Positions 13,701 through 25,600 of a stretch of DNA of 64,000 nt are shown here, piece after piece. Each line of letters starts with the position of its first letter. The stretch's first letter is position 1. This DNA comes from Balanoglossus misakiensis (lineage: Eukaryota; Hemichordata), in contig CM082597.2 in assembly GCA_040954595.2 (NCBI GenBank), positions 1 through 64,000 of the forward strand, in the 5' to 3' direction. The position numbers and the translations under genes were made by a program. The notes under the pieces were generated by a model. That model was not told the origin of the DNA. It saw nothing but the letters and a program-made list of their open reading frames with translations, and made no database searches.

Positions 13701-16700
13701 TCCACTTCCGGCCGTAGCCTGGCGGTCGAAGGGGTTGGGTATCAGGTTGGCCTCCACTTCCGGCCGTAGCCTGGCGGTCGAAGGGGTTGGGTATCAGGTT
13801 GGCCTCCACTTCCGGCCGTAGCCTGGCGGTCGAAGGGGTTGGGTATCAGGTTGGCCTCCACTTCCGGCCGTAGCCTGGCGGTCGAAGGGGTTGGGTATCA
13901 GATTGGCCTCCACTTCCGGCCGTAGCCTAGCGGTCGAAGGGGTTGGGTATCAGGTTGGCCTCCACTTCCGGCCGTAGCCTGGCGGTCGAAGGGGTTGGCC
14001 TCCACTTCCGGCCGTAGCCTGGCGGTCGAAGGGGTTGGGTATCAGGTTGGCCTCCACTTCCGGCGGTAGCCTGGCGGTCGAAGGGGTTGGCCTCCACTTC
14101 CGGCCGTAGCCTGGCGGTCGAAGGGGTTGGGTATCAGGTTGGCCTCCACTTCCGGCCGTAGCCTGGCGGTCGAAGGGGTTGGGTATCAGGTTGGCCTCCA
14201 CTTCCGGCCGTAGCCTGGCGGTCGAAGGGGTTGGGTATCAGGTTGGCCTCCACTTCCGGCCGTAGCCTGGCGGTCGAAGGGGTTGGGTATCAGGTTGGCC
14301 TCCACTTCCGGCCGTAGCCTGGCGGTCGAAGGGGTTGGGTATCAGGTTGGCCTCCACTTCCGGCCGTAGCCTGGCGGTCGAAGGGGTTGGGTATCAGGTT
14401 GGCCTCCACTTCCGGCCGTAGCCTGGCGGTCGAAGGGGTTGGGTATCAGGTTGGCCTCCACTTCCGGCCGTAGCCTGGCGGTCGAAGGGGTTGGGTATCA
14501 GGTTGGCCTCCACTTCCGGCCGTAGCCTGGCGGTCGAAGGGGTTGGGTATCAGGTTGGCCTCCACTTCCGGCCGTAGCCTGGCGGTCGAAGGGGTTGGGT
14601 ATCAGGTTGGCCTCCACTTCCGGCCGTAGCCTGGCGGTCGAAGGGGTTGGGTATCAGGTTGGCCTCCACTTCCGGCCGTAGCCGGGCGGTCGAAGGGGTT
14701 GGGTATCAGGTTGGCCTCCACTTCCGGCCGTAGCCTGGCGGTCGAAGGGGTTGGGTATCAGGTTGGCCTCCACTTCCGGCCGTAGCCTGGCGGTCGAAGG
14801 GGTTGGGTATCAGGTTGGCCTCAACTTCCGGCCGTAGCCTGGCGGTCGAGGGGGTTGGGTATCAGGTTGGCCTCCACTTCCGGCCGTAGCCTGGCGGTCG
14901 AGGGGGTTGGGTATCAGGTTGGCCTCCACTTCCGGCCGTAGCCTGGCGGTCGAGGGGGTTGGGTATCAGGTTGGCCTCCACTTCCGGCCGTAGCCTGGCG
15001 GTCGAAGGGGTTGGGTATCAGGTTGGCCTCCACTTCCGGCCGTAGCCTGGCGGTCGAAGGGGTTGGGTATCAGGTTGGCCTCCACTTCCGGCCGTAGCCT
15101 GGCGGTCGAAGGGGTTGTCCTCCACTTCCGGCCGTAGCCTGGCGGTCGAAGGGGTTGGGTATCAGGTTGGCCTCCACTTCCGGCCGTAGCCTGGCGGTCG
15201 AAGGGGTTGGCCTCCACTTCCGGCCGTAGCCTGGCGGTCGAAGGGGTTGGGTATCAGGTTGGCCTCCACTTCCGGCCGTAGCCTGGCGGTCGAAGGGGTT
15301 GGGTATCTGGTTGGCCTCCACTTCCGGCCGTAGCCTGGCGGTCGAAGGGGTTGGGTATCAGGTTGGCCTCCACTTCCGGCCGTAGCCTGGCGGTCGAAGG
15401 GGTTGGGTATCAGGTTGGCCTCCACTTCCGGCCGTAGCCTGGCGGTCGAAGGGGTTGGGTATCAGGTTGGCCTCCACTTCCGGCCGTAGCCTGGCGGTCG
15501 AAGGGGTTGGGTATCAGGTTGGCCTCCACTTCCGGCCGTAGCCTGGCGGTCCAAGGGGTTGGGTATCAGGTTGGCCTCCACTTCCGGCCGTAGCCTGGCG
15601 GTCGAAGGGGTTGGGTATCAGGTTGGCCTCCACTTCCGGCCGTAGCCTGGCGGTCGAAGGGGTTGGGTATCAGGTTGGCCTCAACTTCCGGCCGTAGCCT
15701 GGCGGTCGAAGGGGTTGGGTATCAGGTTGGCCTCCACTTCCGGCCGTAGCCTGGCGGTCGAAGGGGTTGGGTATCAGGTTGGCCTCCACTTCCGGCCGTA
15801 GCCTGGCGGTCGAGGGGGTTGGGTATCAGGTTGGCCTCCACTTCCGGCCGTAGCCTGGCGGTCGAGGGGGTTGGGTATCAGGTTGGCCTCCACTTCCGGC
15901 CGTAGCCTGGCGGTCGAAGGGGTTGGGTATCAGGTTGGCCTCCACTTCCGGCCGTAGCCTGGCGGTCGAAGGGGTTGGGTATCAGGTTGGCCTCCACTTC
16001 CGGCCGTAGCCTGGCGGTCGAAGGGGTTGGCCTCCACTTCCGGCCGTAGCCTGGCGGTCGAAGGGGTTGGGTATCAGGTTGGCCTCCACTTCCGGCCGTA
16101 GCCTGGCGGTCGAAGGGGTTGGCCTCCACTTCCGGCCGTAGCCTGGCGGTCGAAGGGGTTGGGTATCAGGTTGGCCTCCACTTCCGGCCGTAGCCTGGCG
16201 GTCGAAGGGGTTGGGTATCTGGTTGGCCTCCACTTCCGGCCGTAGCCTGGCGGTCGAAGGGGTTGGGTATCAGGTTGGCCTCCACTTCCGGCCGTAGCCT
16301 GGCGGTCGAAGGGGTTGGGTATCAGGTTGGCCTCCACTTCCGGCCGTAGCCTGGCGGTCGAAGGGGTTGGGTATCAGGTTGGCCTCCACTTCCGGCCGTA
16401 GCCTGGCGGTCGAAGGGGTTGGGTATCAGGTTGGCCTCCACTTCCGGCCGTAGCCTGGCGGTCCAAGGGGTTGGGTATCAGGTTGGCCTCCACTTCCGGC
16501 CGTAGCCTGGCGGTCGAAGGGGTTGGGTATCAGGTTGGCCTCCACTTCCGGCCGTAGCCTGGCGGTCGAAGGGGTTGGGTATCTGGTTGGCCTCCACTTC
16601 CGGCCGTAGCCTGGCGGTCGAAGGGGTTGGGTATCTGGTTGGCCTCCACTTCCGGCCGTAGCCTGGCGGTCGAAGGGGTTGGGTATCAGGTTGGCCTCCA

Positions 16701-19700
16701 CTTCCGGCCGTAGCCTGGCGGTCGAAGGGGTTGGGTATCTGGTTGGCCTCCACTTCCGGCCGTAGCCTGGCGGTCGAAGGGGTTGGGTATCTGGTTGGCC
16801 TCCACTTCCGGCCGTAGCCTGGCGGTCGAAGGGGTTGGGTATCTGGTTGGCCTCCACTTCCGGCCGTAGCCTGGCGGTCGAAGGGGTTGGGTATCAGGTT
16901 GGCCTCCACTTCCGGCCGTAGCCTGGCGGTCGAAGGGGTTGGGTATCAGGTTGGCCTCCACTTCCGGCCGTAGCCTGGCGGTCGAAGGGGTTGGGTATCA
17001 GGTTGGCCTCCACTTCCGGCCGTAGCCTGGCGGTCGAAGGGGTTGGGTATCAGGTTGGCCTCCACTTCCGGCCGTAGCCTGGCGGTCGAAGGGGTTGGGT
17101 ATCAGGTTGGCCTCCACTTCCGGCCGTAGCCTGGCGGTCGAAGGGGTTGGGTATCAGGTTGGCCTCCACTTCCGGCCGTAGCCTGGCGGTCGAAGGGGTT
17201 GGGTATCAGGTTGTCCTCCACTTCCGGCCGTAGCCTGGCGGTCGAAGGGGTTGGGTATCAGGTTGGCCTCCACTTCCGGCCGTAGCCTGGCGGTCGAAGG
17301 GGTTGGCCTCCACTTCCGGCCGTAGCCTGGCGGTCGAAGGGGTTGGGTATCAGGTTGGCCTCCACTTCCGGCCGTAGCCTGGCGGTCGAAGGGGTTGGGT
17401 ATCTGGTTGGCCTCCACTTCCGGCCGTAGCCTGGCGGTCGAAGGGGTTGGGTATCAGGTTGGCCTCCACTTCCGGCCGTAGCCTGGCGGTCGAAGGGGTT
17501 GGGTATCAGGTTGGCCTCCACTTCCGGCCGTAGCCTGGCGGTCGAAGGGGTTGGGTATCAGGTTGGCCTCCACTTCCGGCCGTAGCCTGGCGGTCGAAGG
17601 GGTTGGGTATCAGGTTGGCCTCCACTTCCGGCCGTAGCCTGGCGGTCCAAGGGGTTGGGTATCAGGTTGGCCTCCACTTCCGGCCGTAGCCTGGCGGTCG
17701 AAGGGGTTGGGTATCAGGTTGGCCTCCACTTCCGGCCGTAGCCTGGCGGTCGAAGGGGTTGGGTATCAGGTTGGCCTCAACTTCCGGCCGTAGCCTGGCG
17801 GTCGAAGGGGTTGGCCTCCACTTCCGGCCGTAGCCTGGCGGTCGAAGGGGTTGGGTATCAGGTTGGCCTCCACTTCCGGCCGTAGCCTGGCGGTCGAAGG
17901 GGTTGGGTATCAGGTTGGCCTCCACTTCCGGCCGTAGCCTGGCGGTCGAAGGGGTTGGGTATCAGGTTGGCCTCCACTTCCGGCCGTAGCCTGGCGGTCG
18001 AAGGGGTTGGGTATCAGGTTGGCCTCCACTTCCGGCCGTAGCCTGGCGGTCGAAGGGGTTGGGTATCTGGTTGGCCTCCACTTCCGGCCGTAGCCTGGCG
18101 GTCGAAGGGGTTGGGTATCTGGTTGGCCTCCACTTCCGGCCGTAGCCTGGCGGTCGAAGGGGTTGGGTATCAGGTTGGCCTCCACTTCCGGCCGTAGCCT
18201 GGCGGTCGAAGGGGTTGGGTATCAGGTTGGCCTCCACTTCCGGCCGTAGCCTGGCGGTCGAAGGGGTTGGGTATCTGGTTGGCCTCCACTTCCGGCCGTA
18301 GCCTGGCGGTCGAAGGGGTTGGGTATCAGGTTGGCCTCCACTTCCGGCCGTAGCCTGGCGGTCGAAGGGGTTGGGTATCAGGTTGGCCTCCACTTCCGGC
18401 CGTAGCCTGGCGGTCGAAGGGGTTGGGTATCAGGTTGGCCTCCACTTCCGGCCGTAGCCTGGCGGTCGAAGGGGTTGGGTATCAGGTTGGCCTCCACTTC
18501 CGGCCGTAGCCTGGCGGTCGAAGGGGTTGGGTATCAGGTTGGCCTCCACTTCCGGCCGTAGCCTGGCGGTCGAAGGGGTTGGGTATCAGGTTGGCCTCCA
18601 CTTCCGGCCGTAGCCTGGCGGTCGAAGGGGTTGGGTATCAGGTTGGCCTCCACTTCCGGCCGTAGCCTGGCGGTCGAAGGGGTTGGGTATCAGGTTGGCC
18701 TCCACTTCCGGCCGTAGCCTGGCGGTCGAAGGGGTTGGGTATCAGGTTGGCCTCCACTTCCGGCCGTAGCCTGGCGGTCGAAGGGGTTGGGTATCAGGTT
18801 GGCCTCCACTTCCGGCCGTAGCCTGGCGGTCGAAGGGGTTGGGTATCAGGTTGGCCTCCACTTCCGGCCGTAGCCTGGCGGTCGAGGGGGTTGGGTATCA
18901 GGTTGGCCTCCACTTCCGGCCGTAGCCTGGCGGTCGAGGGGGTTGGGTATCAGGTTGGCCTCCACTTCCGGCCGTAGCCTGGCGGTCGAGGGGGTTGGGT
19001 ATCAGGTTGGCCTCCACTTCCGGCCGTAGCCTGGCGGTCGAGGGGGTTGGGTATCAGGTTGGCCTCCACTTCCGGCCGTAGCCTGGCGGTCGAAGGGGTT
19101 GGGTATCAGGTTGGCCTCCACTTCCGGCCGTAGCCTGGCGGTCGAAGGGGTTGGGTATCAGGTTGGCCTCCACTTCCGGCCGTAGCCTGGCGGTCGAAGG
19201 GGTTGGGTATCAGGTTGGCCTCCACTTCCGGCCGTAGCCTGGCGGTCGAAGGGGTTGGGTATCAGGTTGGCCTCCACTTCCGGCCGTAGCCTGGCGGTCG
19301 AAGGGGTTGGGTATCAGGTTGGCCTCCACTTCCGGCCGTAGCCTGGCGGTCGAAGGGGTTGGGTATCAGGTTGGCCTCCACTTCCGGCCGTAGCCTGGCG
19401 GTCGAAGGGGTTGGGTATCAGGTTGGCCTCCACTTCCGGCCGTAGCCTGGCGGTCGAAGGGGTTGGGTATCAGGTTGGCCTCAACTTCCGGCCGTAGCCT
19501 GGCGGTCGAGGGGGTTGGGTATCAGGTTGGCCTCCACTTCCGGCCGTAGCCTGGCGGTCGAGGGGGTTGGGTATCAGGTTGGCCTCCACTTCCGGCCGTA
19601 GCCTGGCGGTCGAGGGGGTTGGGTATCAGGTTGGCCTCCACTTCCGGCCGTAGCCTGGCGGTCGAGGGGGTTGGGTATCAGGTTGGCCTCCACTTCCGGC

Positions 19701-21540
19701 CGTAGCCTGGCGGTCGAAGGGGTTGGGTATCAGGTTGGCCTCCACTTCCGGCCGTAGCCTGGCGGTCGAAGGGGTTGGGTATCAGGGTGGCCTCCACTTC
19801 CGGCCATAGCCTGGCGGTCGAAGGGGTTGGGTATCAGGTTGGCCTCCACTTCCGGCCGTAGCCTGGCGGTCGAAGGGGTTGGCCTCCACTTCCGGCCGTA
19901 GCCTGGCGGTCGAAGGGGTTGGGTATCAGGTTGGCCTCCACTTCCGGCCGTAGCCTGGCGGTCGAAGGGGTTGGCCTCCACTTCCGGCCGTAGCCTGGCG
20001 GTCGAAGGGGTTGGGTATCAGGTTGGCCTCCACTTCCGGCCGTAGCCTGGCGGTCGAAGGGGTTGGGTATCTTGTTGGCCTCCACTTCCGGCCGTAGCCT
20101 GGCGGTCGAAGGGGTTGGGTATCAGGTTGGCCTCCACTTCCGGCCGTAGCCTGGCGGTCCAAGGGGTTGGGTATCAGGTTGGCCTCCACTTCCGGCCGTA
20201 GCCTGGCGGTCCAAGGGGTTGGGTATCAGGTTGGCCTCCACTTCCGGCCGTAGCCTGGCGGTCCAAGGGGTTGGGTATCAGGTTGGCCTCCACTTCCGGC
20301 CGTAGCCTGGCGGTCCAAGGGGTTGGGTATCAGGTTGGCCTCCACTTCCGGCCGTAGCCTGGCGGTCCAAGGGGTTGGGTATCAGGTTGGCCTCCACTTC
20401 CGGCCGTAGCCTGGCGGTCCAAGGGGTTGGGTATCAGGTTGGCCTCCACTTCCGGCCGTAGCCTGGCGGTCCAAGGGGTTGGGTATCAGGTTGGCCTCCA
20501 CTTCCGGCCGTAGCCTGGCGGTCGAAGGGGTTGGGTATCTGGTTGGCCTCCACTTCCGGCCGTAGCCTGGCGGTCGAAGGGGTTGGGTATCAGGTTGGCC
20601 TCCACTTCCGGCCGTAGCCTGGCGGTCGAAGGGGTTGGGTATCAGGTTGGCCTCCACTTCCGGCCGTAGCCTGGCGGTCGAAGGGGTTGGGTATCAGGTC
20701 GGCCTCCACTTCCGGCCGTAGCCTGGCGGTCGAAGGGGTTGGGTATCAGGTCGGCCTCCACTTCCGGCCGTAGCCTGGCGGTCGAAGGGGTTGGGTATCA
20801 GGTCGGCCTCCACTTCCGGCCGTAGCCTGGCGGTCGAAGGGGTTGGGTATCAGGTCGGCCTCCACTTCCGGCCGTAGCCTGGCGGTCGAAGGGGTTGGGT
20901 ATCAGGTCGGCCTCCACTTCCGGCCGTAGCCTGGCGGTCGAAGGGGTTGGGTATCAGGTCGGCCTCCACTTCCGGCCGTAGCCTGGCGGTCGAAGGGGTT
21001 GGGTATCAGGTCGGCCTCCACTTCCGGCCGTAGCCTGGCGGTCGAAGGGGTTGGGTATCAGGTCGGCCTCCACTTCCGGCCGTAGCCTGGCGGTCGAAGG
21101 GGTTGGGTATCAGGTCGGCCTCCACTTCCGGCCGTAGCCTGGCGGTCGAAGGGGTTGGGTATCAGGTCGGCCTCCACTTCCGGCCGTAGCCTGGCGGTCG
21201 AAGGGGTTGGGTATCAGGTCGGCCTCCACTTCCGGCCGTAGCCTGGCGGTCGAAGGGGTTGGGTATCAGGTCGGCCTCCACTTCCGGCCGTAGCCTGGCG
21301 GTCGAAGGGGTTGGGTATCAGGTCGGCCTCCACTTCCGGCCGTAGCCTGGCGGTCGAAGGGGTTGGGTATCAGGTCGGCCTCCACTTCCGGCCGTAGCCT
21401 GGCGGTCGAAGGGGTTGGGTATCAGGTCGGCCTCCACTTCCGGCCGTAGCCTGGCGGTCGAAGGGGTTGGGTATCAGGTTCCCCTCCACTTCCGGTCGTA
21501 ACGTCGCGGTCAAAGGGGGCCAGGTTGCCCTCCACTTCTT
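7750..21540. repeat. 52-bp subtelomeric satellite with 40-bp short units
   Basis: The tandem unit is 52 bp, beginning GGCCTCCACTTCCGGCCGTA and ending GGGTATCAGGTT; I estimate about 250 full units. Eighteen units lack the 12-bp GGGTATCAGGTT and are 40 bp long; most occur as pairs 92 bp apart. Single-base variants cluster in blocks: CAGGTCGG at about 11126-11240 and 20696-21475; GTCCAAGG at about 20155-20480; GTCGAGGG at about 18880-19030 and 19500-19670; TATCTGG in several places. The outermost units at both ends are divergent. The unit is GC-rich and CpG-rich, unlike the AT-rich DNA to its right. No coding function is supported. Confidence 0.97.
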
Positions 21541-21544
21541 GTCG

Positions 21545-21766
21545 TTGGGGTCAAGTGTCTGAGGCAACGGCGGGGTGTAACGGGGCAGGTTTGGGGTCAA
21601 ATGTCTGCAGCAACGGCAGGGTGGAAGGGGGCAGGGTTGGGGTCAAGTGTCTGCCACAATGGCAGGGTGGAACGGGGCAGGGTTGGGGTCAAGTGTCTGC
21701 CGCAACGGCGGGGTGGAACAGGTCAGGGTTGGGGTCAAGTGTCTGCCGCAACAGCAGGGTTGGGGT
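21545..21766. repeat. 46-bp tandem repeat, about 4.7 copies
   Basis: TTGGGGTCAAGTGTCTG recurs at 21545, 21591, 21637, 21683 and 21729, each 46 bp apart, with 10-20 percent differences between units; a truncated unit follows at about 21760. It directly abuts the divergent last unit of the 52-bp array on the left, and ends at a short GCATACATAGAG remnant on the right. Confidence 0.9.
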
Positions 21767-21769
21767 CAT

Positions 21770-22640
21770 AAATGCATACATAGAGGACATTTCTTTACCC
21801 ATACAATTCAAATTTATTAATTTTCCTGACCTTCACTATCAGGTTTTGGGAATGACAGGTAATTGAATTGAATTAAAATACAATACATAAACATATTTTC
21901 ATCTGTGAACTTTTAACTGGTGAACAAATTGGAGCCCATTATTAAAAAGAGTTTCCCTGAGCCTGTTTATACCATTCCAGCCTAAGTATTAGTTGTTAGG
22001 GTAAGGGTTAGGGTAAGGGTTAAGGTTAGGGTTAGAGTTAGGGTTAGGGTTAGTGTTTGAGTGTGCTGGCTGAAATGGCACAAACAATTTCACAGATTGA
22101 ATCAATTTGCTTTGACTGCAAAATTCGCTGAACAAAGTTTGCTCTGTGCAAACTTGTGATTCTAAGAAATACTGTATCTATGGACATTTAGGCTACAGTT
22201 AGATAAGTAATACTGTGTCCTAATCTGAATCCTTCCTTATCATAACATATAACCAGTGGGCTCAAGGGAACATGTAAGGAAAGTCAATGTCATAGTCCCC
22301 ACTGGATAAATAGATTAAACAGCAACATTCTCTGTTTTTTATCTTTTAGAGATTAATTTTGTTTGATACAGAATGATGAAGTTAAAAATCATTATATTTT
22401 AACACAGAAATCTAATGCAAGTATTCAATGTATACTTGACAACATTCAAAGCTCAAAAAGAGAGATTGTGACACTTTAATAGAAAAGAAGACAATCTATA
22501 AGTTTTCTCTTCATTCTCATTATAAACTCCTAAAATGCTGACTGACAATCTATGTCTTCTCTTTATCTGGCATTCAGACTTCATCTGCCAAGATGCAAGT
22601 ATTTCATTGGGTTGCTGGTAGACCAAGTCCTTGTCCATTT
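21770..22640. repeat. Duplicated block A (telomere-proximal copy)
   Basis: AT-rich sequence that matches 29698-30900 in the same orientation with moderate divergence. Shared landmarks include CCTTCACT-TCAGGTTTTGG, TGGCTGAAATGGCACAAAC, ACATTTAGGCTACAGTT, TACTGTGTCCTAATCTGAAT and CATTCTCATTATAAACTC. The right end runs into the first monomer of the 280-bp satellite (from about 22536). No gene is visible; the open frames here are short and of low complexity. Confidence 0.85.
21996..22053 (+). repeat. Interstitial telomeric tract, TTAGGG on the + strand
   Basis: About nine degenerate TTAGGG/TAAGGG units on the + strand. The orientation is opposite to the terminal telomere, where the + strand is CCCTAA. 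The tract sits inside block A immediately after AAGTATTAGTTG. The equivalent place in copy A' (about 29905-29960) has an unrelated TAGTTAGTTAATGG stretch without telomeric units. Confidence 0.9.
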
Positions 22641-25600
22641 CTACCATCATCATCATTTGGAAAATCACCAGTCTTCACACTTCAGCTTGAGCTAAAAAAG
22701 AAACAGAAAAAATAGATTCGCGTTTAATGAATGAAGTGGGGACACGTTTTATAGCATTGATTCATTCAGCTTAAGTTAAATTTGGATGTGTTCCAATACT
22801 ACACACACTCTTAAAATATTGACTACAAACCTTTATATTTTCTTCATTTGAAAACCAGATATGTTCATCTGCCATCATGCAAATAGTTTATGGGGTGATT
22901 GCAAGACCAAGTCCTTGTCCACTTCTAACAATGGCAACATTCAGATACACAACATCAGCCTGCACTCTTCGCCATATTCTAACAAAAGAACAGAAAAATG
23001 TTATCCATGATTAATGAACAAATTGGCGAAAGATTGTATAAATTGATTCAATTAGTTAAATTTAGATTTGTTCCAATACTATATACACTCTTAAAATGTT
23101 GACTGCAAACCTGTATGTTTTCTTTATTTGAAATCCAAATATCTTCATCTGCCATCATGCAGAGTTTATTGGGTGAAAGCAAGACCTAGCCCTTGTCCAC
23201 TTCTACCAATGGCAACATTCAGATACACAACATCAGCCTGCACTCTTTGCCATATTCTAACAAAACAACAGAACCAAAATTATTCATGATCAATGAACAA
23301 AGTGGTGACATATTTTATAAAATTGATTCAATGAGTTAAGTTTGGATTTGTTCCAACACTATATACACTCTTAAAATGTTGACTGCAAACCTGTATGTGT
23401 TCTTTATTTGACATCCAAATATCTTCATCTGCCATCATGCAAGTAGTTTATTGGGTGACTGGGAAACCAAGTCCTTGTCCACTTCTACCAATGGCAACAT
23501 TCAGATACACAATATCAGCCTGCACTCTTTGCCATATTCTAACAAAACAACAGAAACAAAATTATTCATGATCAATGAACAAAGTGGCGACATATTTTAT
23601 AAAATTGATTCAATGAGTTAAGTTTGGATTTGTTCCAACACTATATACACTCTTAAAATGTTGATTGCAAACCTGTATGTTTTCTTTATTTGACATCCAA
23701 ATATCTTCATCGGCCATCATGCAGAGTTTATTGAGTGAAAGCAAGACCAAGTCCTTGTCCATTTCTACCAATGGCAACATTCAGATACACAACATCAGCC
23801 TGCACTCTTCGCCATATTCTAACAAAAGAACAGAAAAATATTATCCATGATTAATGAACAAATTGGCGAAAGATTGTATAAATTGATTCAATGAGTTAAG
23901 TTTGGATTTGTTCCAACACTATATACACTCTTAAAATGTTGACTGCAAACCTGTATGTTTTCTTTATTTGACATCCAAATATCTTCATCTGCCATCATGC
24001 AAGTAGTTTATTGGGTGACTGGGAAACCAAGTCCTTGTCCACTTCTACCAATGGCAACATTCAGATACACAACATCCGCCTGCACTCTTTGCCATATTCT
24101 AACAAAACAAGAGAAAAAAAATTATTCATGATCAATGAACAAAGTGGTGACATATTTTATAAAATTGATTCAATGAGTTATGTTTGGATTTGTTACAACA
24201 CTATATACACTCTTAAAATGTTGACTGCAAACCTGTATGTTTTCTTTATTTGACATCCAAATATCTTCATCTGCCATCATGCAGAGTTTATTGAGTGAAA
24301 GCAAGACCAAGTCCTTGTCCACTTCTACCAATGGCAACATTCAGATACACAACATCAGCCTGCACTCTTCGCCATATTCTAACAAAAGAACAGAAAAATA
24401 TTATCCATGATTAATGAACAAACTGGCGAAAGATTGTATAAATTGATTCGATGAGTTAAATTTGGATTTGTTCCAATAATATATACACTCTTAAAATGTT
24501 GACTACAAACCTGTATGTTTTCTTTATTTGACATCCAAATATCTTCATCTGCCATCATGCAGGATGTTTATTGGCTGACTGCAAGACCAAGTCCTTGTCC
24601 AGTTCTACCGTTGGCACCATTTAGAAATTAAACATCAGTCTTCATGCTTGACCTTGCTTCATCTCCCATCATGCAAGTACTTTATTGGCTGACTGGAAGA
24701 CCATGTCCTTGTCCACTTCTACCATTGGCAACATTCAGATACACAACATCACCCTGAACTCTTCGCCATATTCTAACTAAACAACATAAAAAAAAATATT
24801 CATGATCAATGAACAAAGTGGTGACATATTTTATAAAATTGATTCAATGAGTTAAGTTTTGATTTGTTCCAACACTATATACACTCTTAAAATGTTGACT
24901 GCAAACCTGTATGTGTTCTTTATTTGACATCCAAATATCTTCACCTGCCATCATGCAAGTAGTTTATTGGGTGACTGGAAGACCATGTCCATGTCCACTT
25001 CTACCAATGGCAACATTCAGATACACAACATCAGCCTGCACTCTTTGCCATATTCTAACAAAACAACAGAAAAAAAATTATTCATGATCAATGAACAAAG
25101 TGGTGACATATTTTATAAAATTGATTCAATGAGTTGAGTTTGGATTTGTTCCAACACTATATACACTCTTAAAATGTTGACTGCAAACCTGTATGTTTTC
25201 TTTATTTGACATCCAAATATCTTCATCTGCCATCATGCAGAGTTTATTGAGTGAAAGCAAGACCAAGTCTTTGTCCACTTCTACCAATGGCAACATTCAG
25301 ATACACAACATCAGCCTGCACTCTTCGCCATATTCTAACAAAAGAACAGAAAAATATTATACATGATTAATGAACAAATTGGCGAAAGATTGTATAAATT
25401 GATTCGATGAGTTAAATTTGGATTTGTTCCAATAATATATACACTCTTAAAATGTTGACTACAAACCTGTATGTTTTCTTTATTTGACATCCAAATATCT
25501 TCATCTGCCATCATGCAGGATGTTTATTGGCTGACTGCAAGACCAAGTCCTTGTCCAGTTCTACCGTTGGCACCATTTAGAAATTAAACATCAGTCTTCA

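Noticed and set aside
7750-21540. Regular short repeats considered as a CRISPR array
   Set aside because: Units are contiguous without unique spacers, in a eukaryotic telomeric context.
7662-21600. Many minus-strand open frames with MEANLIPNPFDRQATAGSGG-type peptides
   Set aside because: They start on GTG and arise from the 52-bp satellite. The unit is 52 bp (not a multiple of three), and one frame has TGA in normal units. The frames extend only where the CAG-to-CTG variant or a 40-bp unit removes that stop.
21525-21866. 113-codon plus-strand frame
   Set aside because: Runs across the 46-bp repeat into AT-rich DNA; product is a repeat translation.
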